The notes below the pieces were generated by a model. That model worked only from the letters and a program-made list of their open reading frames with translations, searched no databases and was not told the DNA's origin. A program made the position numbers and the translations under genes. From F2B08 sp046260445 (GTDB taxonomy: Bacteria; Actinomycetota; Actinomycetes; Actinomycetales; Dermatophilaceae), in assembly GCA_046260445.1 (NCBI GenBank), contig JBHEPF010000075.1, positions 1-12,587 on the forward strand: DNA of 12,587 nt, given 5' to 3'. The first letter of the stretch is position 1. Each line of letters starts with the position of its first letter. This document shows, in pieces, positions 1 through 6,677 of the stretch.

Positions 1-1
1 C

Positions 2-58
2 GGCGCCGTCATCGACGGCACGGTCTTCGCCCTCTGGCGGATCACCCGGTGCGGCTGA
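2..58 (+). CDS. 3' end of an unidentified protein (partial)
   Basis: An open frame enters from the left edge and ends at a TGA at 56-58, giving the C-terminal residues GAVIDGTVFALWRITRCG. All 18 sense codons end in G or C, which is what real genes in this window look like, so this is probably the tail of a gene starting outside the window. It is convergent with the alpha/beta hydrolase and overlaps its last codons by 17 bp. Eighteen residues are too few to assign a family. A chance open frame in GC-rich DNA is the alternative. Confidence 0.45.
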   Translation, partial: GAVIDGTVFALWRITRCG

Positions 59-1196
59 CGAACTCCTGCACGGCCCGCTCCCAGCGCTCGCTGTCGGTGT
101 TCCACAGCTTGCAGTGCCTCGCGACCTCCCACTCCTCGAAGGTCACCAGGTCCGGCCGCGCCGCCGCGACCGCCCGCGACGGCCCGATCGGCACGAAGTC
201 GTCGGCGACCGAGTGCATGACGAGCATCGGGTGTGTCAGCTCCTCGGCCCGATGCACCCAGTCGGTCCGGGCGACGTCGACCGACTCCGAGACCCCTGCG
301 AGCCAGCGCGCCGACTCACTCCCCATCACCACTCTGGCGAGCAGCGCGATCGGGGTCGGCAGGTTGTTCGTCCGCGCGTGGTGCCGCAGCACATCGCCCC
401 AGTCGAGGACCGGGCAGTCGAGGAAGACGCCCGTCACCCGTGCAGCCAGATCGGACTGGGCGAGCACCTGCATACAGATCGCCCCGCCCATCGACCATCC
501 GCCGAGGGTGACGGTCCGGGCGCCCCGGCGCACGGCATACCGGATGGCGTCGTCAACGTCCCGCCACTCGGAGAGACCGAGCGTGTATCGGCCGTCGAGG
601 CCGCGGGGCGCGTCGGTGTCGTTGCGGTATGCGGGGATCAGGACGGTCAGACCCGCTTCGTGGAGCGCACGGACAGCCCGGACGCATTCCAGTCGCAGAG
701 CGCCCCGGCCATGCACGAGAACGGCCCACCGGTCACCGCCGCCCGTTGCGGGCACGAGCCAGGCCGGGAGGTCACCGATCTCGGCCTGGATCGTCACCGT
801 TCGAGTGGAGAGGCCGAGCGCCTCCTCAGGTGACTGCGCGTAGTAGTACTGGTTGAACCGTGCGGGCCCGGCCACGAACTCGCCGAAGTCCACCCCGAGC
901 AGTCCACGGGTCACGGTGGTGTCCGTGAGCTCGTGGATGTCCCCCATCCGCAGGTGCGCCGCGCGGTCCTCGTCCCAGAGCCCGTAGCGGCCCGGCACCT
1001 CGCTCTCCTCGGTCCGGGACAGCGTCACCGCGTCGGAGTCGACCGCGTAGACGACGTGGTCCGTCGGCCCCTCTCCGTCCGGGCTGAGGACGCGCCGGGC
1101 GAAGTACGAGGCCGCGCCCAGCGACGCCAGACCGGCCAGTACGGCGGAGCCGAGCACTCCCCCGGCTGCGATCCGGCCGGCGGTCGACGACCTCAT
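42..1196 (-). CDS. Membrane-anchored alpha/beta hydrolase (serine hydrolase)
   Basis: A 384-residue protein with an uncleaved signal-anchor-like hydrophobic stretch at about residues 10-33 and an alpha/beta-hydrolase domain from about 135 to the end. The oxyanion-type HGRG is at 162-165. The nucleophile elbow is GGWSMGG (Ser235). The likely acid is Asp332 or Asp333 in HSVADD, and the likely catalytic histidine is His361 in ARHCKLWN. The order Ser-Asp-His and the length fit the family. The substrate cannot be told; esterase, lipase or peptidase activity is possible, probably on the outer membrane face. The start at 1196 was chosen because it opens directly onto the hydrophobic segment and has a GAGGG ribosome site 7 nt upstream; the longer frame to 1592 runs into the ligase gene. 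It begins 10 bp after the ligase stop, with the GAGGG overlapping that stop, so co-transcription and coupled translation are likely. Confidence 0.85.
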   Translation of the reverse strand: MRSSTAGRIAAGGVLGSAVLAGLASLGAASYFARRVLSPDGEGPTDHVVYAVDSDAVTLSRTEESEVPGRYGLWDEDRAAHLRMGDIHELTDTTVTRGLLGVDFGEFVAGPARFNQYYYAQSPEEALGLSTRTVTIQAEIGDLPAWLVPATGGGDRWAVLVHGRGALRLECVRAVRALHEAGLTVLIPAYRNDTDAPRGLDGRYTLGLSEWRDVDDAIRYAVRRGARTVTLGGWSMGGAICMQVLAQSDLAARVTGVFLDCPVLDWGDVLRHHARTNNLPTPIALLARVVMGSESARWLAGVSESVDVARTDWVHRAEELTHPMLVMHSVADDFVPIGPSRAVAAARPDLVTFEEWEVARHCKLWNTDSERWERAVQEFVSRTG

Positions 1197-1206
1197 CAGG
1201 AAACCC

Positions 1207-3402
1207 TCACACCCGTCCGTCGAGGACGTCCTGCAGGTCGTAGGACACCGCCTCGTCGAGCTGGTCGTAGGTGCAGTCGCGGGGGTCCTTGTCCGGCCGC
1301 CACCGAACGAACTGCGCCGTGTGCCGGAGGCGTGCGCCCTCCATGTGGTCGTAGCGCACCTCGACGACGCGCTCGGGTCGGAGCGGGATGAAGGAGAGGT
1401 CCTTGCCCGCCGACCACCGGCTGGACTCCGACGAGCGCGGAGTGCGTGTCCCGTCCTCCTGCGCGGCCCAGGCCCAGGGGTGCTCGTCCCACTCCGCGAC
1501 CAACGGCGCCAGCTCATCCACGAGCGCCCGGCGAGTCGCCATCGGCAGTGCTCCGATGACACCCACGCTCGCGAGGGCGCCCTCGTCGTCATAGAGGCCG
1601 AGGAGCAGTGAGCCGACGGCGTCCGGCCCGCTCTTGTGCTCCCGGTATCCCGCGACGACGCAGTCAGCGGTGCGCTCGTGCTTGATCTTGAACATCGTGC
1701 GCTTGTTGGGCTCGTAGACCCCGTCGACCGGCTTGGCGATCAGGCCGTCGAGGCCGGCACCCTCGAAGTGGGTGAACCATTCCTGGGCCACGGCGCGCTC
1801 GCGAGTGGCCGGGGTCAGGTGGATCGGCGCCTGAGCGTCGGCCAGTGCCTCTTCGAGCCTCTCCCGTCGCTCCGCGAACGGCCGTCCGGTGAGGTCCTCG
1901 TCCCCGAGGGCGAGCAGGTCGAAGGCGACGAACCGGGCCGGGGTCTCTGCGGCAAGCCTGCGGACCCGGCTGGCAGCAGGATGGATCCGCTGGCTGAGCA
2001 GGTCGAACTCGAGGCGGTCCCCGCCCGGCCTCTGGACGATGATCTCGCCGTCGATGACCGCTCGCTCGGGGAAGCTCTCGAGCACCGCCTCGACGACCTC
2101 GGGGAAGTATCGGGTGAGCGGCTTCTCGTTGCGGCTCCCGATCTCGACGAGGTCGCCGGAGCGGAAGATGATCGAGCGGAAGCCGTCCCACTTGGGCTCG
2201 AAGACCATCTCGGCGCCTTCCAGGGGCTTGGCGTCGAGACCGGAGACGGGCTTGGCGAGCATCGGCGAGACGGGCGGGACGACCGGCATGTCCCACGTCG
2301 CGCGGTGCTCCTCGTCGCGGTCGGCCTTGGGCGTGAGGTACTCCGAGTCGTCCTTGTCGGTGCGGCGCTTGCTCGGCTGCACCCGCGGCGGCTCCCCCGG
2401 CATCTTCGGGTAGTCCGGCGGGAAGTTCAGCTCGCCCAGTCCCCGCTCGAGGTCGGCCTCCCACAGCGCGAGCGCCCGGTCGATCCGCCCACGGTGGGCG
2501 TCGAGGTCGGTCCAGGCATCCCCGTCCGCCTCGAGGAGTCCGGGGACCGTGTGGATCGTGAAGTCGCCCGGGTCGGCCGAGCCGAGGTCGTCCCAACGGA
2601 CCGGCATACTCACCGGTGCTCCGGGGAGCGGACGCGGGCTGTAGGCGCTCGCGATCGTGCGGTCGCGGCAGGCCTGGTTGAAGTCGACGAAGACGCGCTC
2701 GCCGCGCTCCTCCTTCCACCAGGACGTCGTGATGAGGTCGGGGTCGCGGCGCTCGAGCTCACGCGCGATGCCGATGACGGCGTGCCGCACGTCGAGGAAC
2801 TCGTGGGTCGGCTCGATCCGGCTGTAGACGTGGACGCCTCGGTTGCCGGAGGTCTTCGCCCAGGCGGTCAGACCGACCTCGGCCAGCACCTCCTTGAGGA
2901 GGTATGCGGCACGCACCGCGTCCGCGAAGTCGCGCCCCGGCTGTGGGTCGAGATCGATGCGCAGCTCGTCGGGGTTGTCAGCGGCGGTGTGCTCGTCGGC
3001 CCGCTTGACGGGCCACGGATGCCAGGTGACGGTGTTCATCTGGACGGTCCACACGGCGGTCGCGACCTCGTCGATGACGATCTGGTCGTGCCGTCGCCCA
3101 CTGGGATAGCGGCAGCGGACCACGCGCACCCAGTCGGGCATCCCCTTGGGCGGGTTCTTCTGGTAGAACTCCTCGCCCTCGATGCCGTCGGGGAAGCGCT
3201 GCAGGGTCATCGGGCGACCAGCGACGTGGCGGAGCAGGTGCTCGCCCACAACCGTGGTGTAGTCGGCCAGGTCACCCTTGGTGATCGCAGACCGTCCGCC
3301 GTGGGCCCGCCACATCTCCCGGTCGGGTGAGCTGATCCGCACCGCACGGACCCCGTCCGGGCCCTCGACCTCGACGATCCGCTCCCGCGCGCGCGATGCC
3401 AT
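1207..3402 (-). CDS. Prim-Pol-ATP-dependent DNA ligase fusion (Prim-PolC-LigC-like)
   Basis: A 731-residue two-domain DNA repair enzyme. Residues about 30-310 are an archaeo-eukaryotic primase-type polymerase of the LigD Pol family, with the metal-binding RIDLDP (Asp150, Asp152), SGNRGVHVY (His191) and FVDFNQ (Asp240). A charged, proline-rich linker (about 328-370) leads to an ATP-dependent ligase (372-731). Its motif I is EPKWDGFR (adenylated Lys404), followed by FVAFDLLALG (491-500), GLDGLIAKP (550-558), FKIKH (571-575) and a C-terminal OB-fold ending near QFVRWRPDK. As recalled, the ligase half reads very like M. tuberculosis LigC (Rv3731), and the first half like Prim-PolC/PolD1 (Rv3730c). 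There is no phosphoesterase domain (no HYDLRLE-type motif), so plain 'LigD' is misleading. A role in gap filling and sealing (base excision or end repair) is inferred. The start at 3402 follows a TAGGGT box by 7 nt and needs no Shine-Dalgarno. Confidence 0.92.
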   Translation of the reverse strand: MASRARERIVEVEGPDGVRAVRISSPDREMWRAHGGRSAITKGDLADYTTVVGEHLLRHVAGRPMTLQRFPDGIEGEEFYQKNPPKGMPDWVRVVRCRYPSGRRHDQIVIDEVATAVWTVQMNTVTWHPWPVKRADEHTAADNPDELRIDLDPQPGRDFADAVRAAYLLKEVLAEVGLTAWAKTSGNRGVHVYSRIEPTHEFLDVRHAVIGIARELERRDPDLITTSWWKEERGERVFVDFNQACRDRTIASAYSPRPLPGAPVSMPVRWDDLGSADPGDFTIHTVPGLLEADGDAWTDLDAHRGRIDRALALWEADLERGLGELNFPPDYPKMPGEPPRVQPSKRRTDKDDSEYLTPKADRDEEHRATWDMPVVPPVSPMLAKPVSGLDAKPLEGAEMVFEPKWDGFRSIIFRSGDLVEIGSRNEKPLTRYFPEVVEAVLESFPERAVIDGEIIVQRPGGDRLEFDLLSQRIHPAASRVRRLAAETPARFVAFDLLALGDEDLTGRPFAERRERLEEALADAQAPIHLTPATRERAVAQEWFTHFEGAGLDGLIAKPVDGVYEPNKRTMFKIKHERTADCVVAGYREHKSGPDAVGSLLLGLYDDEGALASVGVIGALPMATRRALVDELAPLVAEWDEHPWAWAAQEDGTRTPRSSESSRWSAGKDLSFIPLRPERVVEVRYDHMEGARLRHTAQFVRWRPDKDPRDCTYDQLDEAVSYDLQDVLDGRV

Positions 3403-3409
3403 GCAGCGC

Positions 3410-3415
3410 ACCCTA
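3410..3415 (-). promoter_or_regulatory. -10 element of a leaderless promoter for the polymerase-ligase gene
   Basis: On the minus strand the sequence reads TAGGGT, a match to the actinobacterial TANNNT -10 consensus. It is followed by 7 nt (GCGCTGC) and then the ATG at 3402. That spacing puts the transcription start at the A of the ATG. No convincing -35 is visible. Confidence 0.55.
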
Positions 3416-3424
3416 TCGGCTGGG

Positions 3425-3430
3425 TATGGT
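3425..3430 (+). promoter_or_regulatory. -10 element of a leaderless promoter for the PEBP gene
   Basis: TATGGT matches TANNNT and is followed by 6 nt (CGCAGT) and then the ATG at 3437, so transcription probably begins at the start codon. The region has no Shine-Dalgarno. Its -35 zone would fall over the first codons of the divergent ligase gene, so the two promoters share the same 34 bp. Confidence 0.6.
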
Positions 3431-3436
3431 CGCAGT

Positions 3437-3967
3437 ATGAGCCTCGATCGCCCCATTGCCCCTGACCCGTACGACCTCCTCCCCGCCGTGGCGTCGTTCA
3501 CCGTGACGAGCTCGGACGTCGCTGACGGCGAGCCCGTCAAGGACGACCAGGTGGCCGCCCTCGGCAACACCTCCCCGCAGCTCGAGTGGTCCGGTGCCCC
3601 CGACGGCACGAAGTCCTACTGCGTGACCTGCTTCGACCCCGATGCCCCGACCCCGAGCGGTTTCTGGCACTGGTCGGTCGTCGACATCCCCGCCGCTGTC
3701 ACGTCCCTCCCGACCGGCGCGGGAGCCGAGGGTGGAGACGCTCTGCCGAGCGGCGCATACATGCTCAGGAACGACGGCGGCAGTGCCGCCTTCATGGGCG
3801 CCGCACCACCCGAGGGCGACCAGGTGCACCGCTACTTCTACGTCGTGCACGCCGTCGGCGAGGCCTCGCTCGGCATCGACGAGAACGCATCCAACGCGGT
3901 GATGAGCTTCAACCTCGCGTTCAAGACCCTCGGCCGAGCCATCCTGCACGGCACCTACCAGCACTGA
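3437..3967 (+). CDS. YbhB/YbcL-type phosphatidylethanolamine-binding protein (PEBP, Raf kinase inhibitor-like)
   Basis: A 176-residue soluble protein with both PEBP signatures: DPDAPTPSGFWHWSVVDIP (residues 67-85) and the ligand-pocket block GAAPPEGDQVHRYFYVVHA (121-139). The family binds anionic ligands such as phosphate head groups; the bacterial members' biological role is mostly undefined. Length is normal for bacterial PEBPs (about 150-185) and no signal peptide is seen, so it should be cytoplasmic. The start is the ATG at 3437, supported by a -10 box 6 nt upstream; a longer frame to 3278 would run antisense through the ligase 5' end. It is followed after 12 bp by msrB, so the two are probably one transcript. 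Confidence 0.93.
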   Translation: MSLDRPIAPDPYDLLPAVASFTVTSSDVADGEPVKDDQVAALGNTSPQLEWSGAPDGTKSYCVTCFDPDAPTPSGFWHWSVVDIPAAVTSLPTGAGAEGGDALPSGAYMLRNDGGSAAFMGAAPPEGDQVHRYFYVVHAVGEASLGIDENASNAVMSFNLAFKTLGRAILHGTYQH

Positions 3968-3979
3968 GAGACGACTCCG

Positions 3980-4411
3980 ATGACGATGACCCCGAGCGAC
4001 CGCGAGTACGCCGTCCGCAAGTCCGAGGACGAATGGCGCGTCGAGCTCTCGCCGCAGGAGTTCCAGGTGCTGCGTCAGGCCGGCACGGAGCGGCCCTACA
4101 CCGGCGAGTACACCGACGAGAAGCGCATCGGTGTGTATGCGTGCCGCGCCTGTGGCGCCGAGCTCTTCCAGTCCGAGACGAAGTTCGAGAGCCACTGCGG
4201 CTGGCCGTCGTTCTACGCCCCCTTGGCCGGTGACTCGGTGGAGTACCTCGAGGACCGCTCGATGCCCGGCCGGCCGCGGACCGAGGTGCGGTGCGGCGCG
4301 TGCGGCAGCCACCTCGGTCACGTCTTCGAGGGCGAGGGCTTCGACACCCCGACCGACCAGCGTTACTGCATCAACTCGGTCAGCCTCACCCTGCGGCCCG
4401 CCGACTCCTGA
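3980..4411 (+). CDS. msrB: Peptide-methionine (R)-S-oxide reductase MsrB
   Basis: A 143-residue enzyme that reduces methionine-R-sulfoxide in oxidised proteins back to methionine, using thioredoxin-type reductant in the cytoplasm. The structural zinc site is visible as CRAC (Cys55, Cys58) and CGAC (Cys105, Cys108). The conserved HCGWPSF is at 72-78, HLGHVF at 111-116, and the catalytic cysteine is Cys130 in RYCINSVSL. Length is typical of stand-alone MsrB. The start ATG at 3980 has a weak GAGAG about 9 nt upstream, 12 bp after the PEBP stop. A second in-frame ATG at 3986 would remove only two residues. The gene is convergent with hemQ/chdC, with six bases between the stop codons. msrB beside the heme genes is also seen in mycobacteria (from memory). 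Confidence 0.96.
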   Translation: MTMTPSDREYAVRKSEDEWRVELSPQEFQVLRQAGTERPYTGEYTDEKRIGVYACRACGAELFQSETKFESHCGWPSFYAPLAGDSVEYLEDRSMPGRPRTEVRCGACGSHLGHVFEGEGFDTPTDQRYCINSVSLTLRPADS

Positions 4412-4432
4412 ACGGGATCAGCGCTGGCGGGC
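4396..4432. other. Inverted repeat across the convergent msrB/chdC 3' ends
   Basis: Perfect 7-bp arms GCCCGCC (4396-4402) and GGCGGGC (4426-4432) flank a 23-nt loop that contains both stop codons. The two genes end 6 bp apart, so a shared bidirectional terminator would be useful here. There is no U-tract on either side and the loop is long, so this is only a weak candidate. Confidence 0.2.
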
Positions 4433-5137
4433 GATGAGGTCGGCGATCTCGACCCGCGGGCCGGTGTAGAAGGGGATCTCCTCGCGGACGTGCAGACGTG
4501 CCCGTGAGGCGCGCAGCTCGCGCATGAGGTCGACGATGCGGTGCAGCTCATCGGCCTCGAACGCGAGGATCCACTCGTAGTCACCGAGCGCGAAGGACGC
4601 AATGGTGTTCGCCCTCACGTCGGGGTAGTCGCGCGCCATCTGCCCGTGCTCGCGGAGCATGTCGCGGCGCTCCGCCTCATCCATGACGTACCAGTCGTAG
4701 GACCGCACGAACGGATAGACACAGACATACGCCCGCGCCCCCTCGTCGGCCATGAACGCCGGGATGTGACTCTTGTTGAACTCAGCCGGGCGGTGCAGTG
4801 CCGCGTTGGACCAGACCGGCGTCAGGTGGGCGCCGAAGTCGGTGCGGAGCAGCCCGTGGTAGGCGTCCTGCAGCTCCTCGATCGTCTCGGCGTGCCACCA
4901 CACCATGAGGTCGGCGTCGCCGCGTAGACCGGCGACGTCGTACCACCCTCGGATCGTCACGCCCTGATCGCCGAGCCGGGTGCTCAGCGACTCGACCTCG
5001 GAGGTGAGCTCGGTCCGATCGCCCTTGCCCAGGGGTGAGTCGACCTTGAACACCGACCACATCGCGTAGCGGATGGTCGCGTTGATCTCGCGCATCTGGG
5101 ACGGGGTGGGCTTGGCAGGGGCGGGGCGCTCGCTCAT
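4418..5137 (-). CDS. chdC: Coproheme decarboxylase ChdC (HemQ, chlorite-dismutase family)
   Basis: A 239-residue enzyme of the last step of the coproporphyrin-dependent heme route: peroxide-driven oxidative decarboxylation of coproheme III to heme b. Actinobacterial ChdC signatures are plain: GWYDVAGLR, WSNAALHRPAEFNKSHIP, VYPFVRSYDWY and ALGDYEWILAFE. By spacing, His124 (in KSHIP), Tyr141 (in YPFV) and His164 (in REHG) match the distal His, catalytic Tyr and proximal His described at 118, 135 and 158 in Corynebacterium diphtheriae ChdC, with a constant offset of six. The start at 5137 has GAAAGG 6 nt upstream, and its ATG overlaps the TGA of cgoX (ATGA), which indicates translational coupling. 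The longer frame to 5323 lies inside cgoX. Confidence 0.95.
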   Translation of the reverse strand: MSERPAPAKPTPSQMREINATIRYAMWSVFKVDSPLGKGDRTELTSEVESLSTRLGDQGVTIRGWYDVAGLRGDADLMVWWHAETIEELQDAYHGLLRTDFGAHLTPVWSNAALHRPAEFNKSHIPAFMADEGARAYVCVYPFVRSYDWYVMDEAERRDMLREHGQMARDYPDVRANTIASFALGDYEWILAFEADELHRIVDLMRELRASRARLHVREEIPFYTGPRVEIADLIARQR

Positions 5138-6543
5138 GAGAGACCTTTCGAAGACAGCAGCCGGTCTGCGGCAGCACGTGCGGAGGCGATGACGGCAGGG
5201 ATACCGACACCACCGTATGCGGCTCCACAGACCTCGAGACCCGGCACCCCGGCGATGGCCGCCTCGACCTGGGTCATCCGCGCGAGGTGACCGACCGCAT
5301 ACTGCGGCAGACCCCCGCCCCACCGCTGGACGTGCCTGTCGACGACCCGTGGGAGTTTGAAGCCGACGGCCTCCCCCATCTCGGTGACGGCGATGTCGAC
5401 GAGCTCCTCGTCGGGTCGCTGGAGGGCGGCGACCTCACCGGCCCGGCCGATCGAGGCCCGGGCGAACAGCAGGTCGTCGCTGAGGTCGTCCACCCATGCC
5501 CATTTGCCGGAGCTGAAGGTGCTCGCCTTGATCGTCCGCCCCTCGGTGGCCGGGACGAGGAACCCCGAGCCGGGCAGTGCGCAGCCCCGCTCGAACAGGT
5601 CGCGCCGGTCGAGGGCCAGGGTGATGACGGCTATCGATGCGACCTCCACCTCGGCCAGGACAGCGGACGCGCCAGGGGCGGCACGAGCGAGCAGTCGGGC
5701 GGCCGCCGGAGCCGGCACGGCGAGGACGACAGAGTCGGCAGTCACGCGATCCGGCGCTGGGACGGGGCCGGTCACGAGCTCCCAGCCGGGCCCGGTGCGC
5801 GTGAGCTCCCTAACGATCACTCCCGTCTCGATCGCCACCCCCCTCGAGAGGAGGGCATCCCTGAGCTCCTCCGCCAGTCGACCCACTCCCCCGACGATCC
5901 CGCAGAAGGCACTGGCGCCCGGTCGGGTTCCGGCACGCGCAGCACCCGCTGCCGCGGCAGCGCCGAGCATGCTCTCGCCCCGTTGCGCGGCGGCGTACAG
6001 CGCCGGCACGGCGGCCGCCATCGACAGCCGGCGTGCCTGGGCGGCGTAGACGCCCCCGAGCAACGGCTCGACGAGCCGGTCGACGACGGCATCGCCGAGC
6101 CGGGTCGCGAGGTACTCCCCCACCGCCACGTCACCGGCCAGGGGCCCGGGCCACGGGCGCTCGTCGCCGAGCCGGGCCACCTCGGCATCGGAGAGCAGGC
6201 CGCGGACCGACTCAGGATCGGAGGGCACCCCCATGAGCGTCCCGGTGGGCAGCGGCCACAGCCGGCCCCTGGACCACACCGACGCGCTCGTCGTCGCCGG
6301 GGACGTGAGCGCATCGCCGAGCCCGAGCTCGCGGACGAGCGCCGGTGCCTCGGGGCGGACGGCGAGCATCGACTCGGCACCGACATCAACGAGGTGTCCG
6401 GCGACCTCGGCGCGGGCCAGCTTGCCACCGACCCGGTCGGCTGACTCCAGCACCGTGACCGAGGCGGGGTCCTCCCCGGAGAGGACGAGCTGCCAGGCGG
6501 CGGTAAGCCCGGCGATCCCGGCGCCGACGATGACGGTGGACAT
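5134..6543 (-). CDS. cgoX: Coproporphyrinogen III oxidase CgoX (HemY/HemG-type flavoprotein)
   Basis: A 469-residue FAD-dependent oxidase. The N-terminus VIVGAGIAGLTAAWQL carries the dinucleotide-binding GxGxxG (Gly7, Gly9, Gly12), followed by VTVLESADRVGGKL. The C-terminus has the second FAD-contact block, YGGVGIPAVIASARAAADRLL. Length is normal for the protoporphyrinogen oxidase family. In actinobacteria the enzyme is understood to oxidise coproporphyrinogen III to coproporphyrin III by O2-dependent six-electron oxidation, and the ChdC gene directly downstream supports that assignment over classical protoporphyrinogen oxidase. It is often annotated hemY or hemG. The start ATG at 6543 opens directly on the FAD motif; only a weak purine run (GAGAG) lies upstream. 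Its stop overlaps the chdC start by 4 bp. Confidence 0.93.
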   Translation of the reverse strand: MSTVIVGAGIAGLTAAWQLVLSGEDPASVTVLESADRVGGKLARAEVAGHLVDVGAESMLAVRPEAPALVRELGLGDALTSPATTSASVWSRGRLWPLPTGTLMGVPSDPESVRGLLSDAEVARLGDERPWPGPLAGDVAVGEYLATRLGDAVVDRLVEPLLGGVYAAQARRLSMAAAVPALYAAAQRGESMLGAAAAAGAARAGTRPGASAFCGIVGGVGRLAEELRDALLSRGVAIETGVIVRELTRTGPGWELVTGPVPAPDRVTADSVVLAVPAPAAARLLARAAPGASAVLAEVEVASIAVITLALDRRDLFERGCALPGSGFLVPATEGRTIKASTFSSGKWAWVDDLSDDLLFARASIGRAGEVAALQRPDEELVDIAVTEMGEAVGFKLPRVVDRHVQRWGGGLPQYAVGHLARMTQVEAAIAGVPGLEVCGAAYGGVGIPAVIASARAAADRLLSSKGLS

Positions 6544-6560
6544 GGGCTCAACTCTCGCCC

Positions 6561-6576
6561 GTCACCGAACCGTGAC
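6561..6576. promoter_or_regulatory. Dyad GTCAC-N6-GTGAC in the cgoX/lipoprotein divergent region
   Basis: The 134-bp divergent gap (6544-6677) holds a perfect 5+5 dyad, GTCAC at 6561-6565 and GTGAC at 6572-6576, 18-33 nt upstream of the cgoX start codon. The size and position suit a dimeric repressor site, but the match is short and no regulator is identified. I see no other clear structure in the gap apart from the ribosome site GAAAGG at 6664-6669. Confidence 0.25.
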
Positions 6577-6677
6577 CAAATCGGGGGGATCCGGGGCTGG
6601 GGCGCGGAGCGTCGGAGGGACATCGTCAGTCAAGAGCGACCGGGCCCACCCGCCGCGGAACGAGAAAGGCTCGCATC

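Noticed and set aside
1636..3330. Long plus-strand open frame (564 codons) opposite the polymerase-ligase gene
   Set aside because: It is the antisense shadow of a gene with clear catalytic motifs on the minus strand. Its product is low-complexity Asp/Val/Gly/Arg-rich with no motif, typical of GC-rich antisense frames.
1207..3402. Annotating the ligase fusion as a full LigD of the Ku-dependent end-joining system
   Set aside because: No phosphoesterase domain and no ku gene are visible in the window; the ligase half resembles LigC instead.
3413..4321. Minus-strand frame of 302 codons across PEBP and msrB
   Set aside because: Shadow spanning two well-supported plus-strand genes; composition rich in Ala/Gly/Val/Arg without motifs.
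5287..6444. Plus-strand frame of 385 codons opposite cgoX
   Set aside because: Antisense to a gene with intact FAD motifs; no homology recognisable.
6544..6560. GAGAGT 7 nt before the cgoX ATG as a fifth leaderless promoter
   Set aside because: It lacks the leading T of TANNNT, and TTGGTC 17 nt further upstream is only a partial -35. Not strong enough to call.
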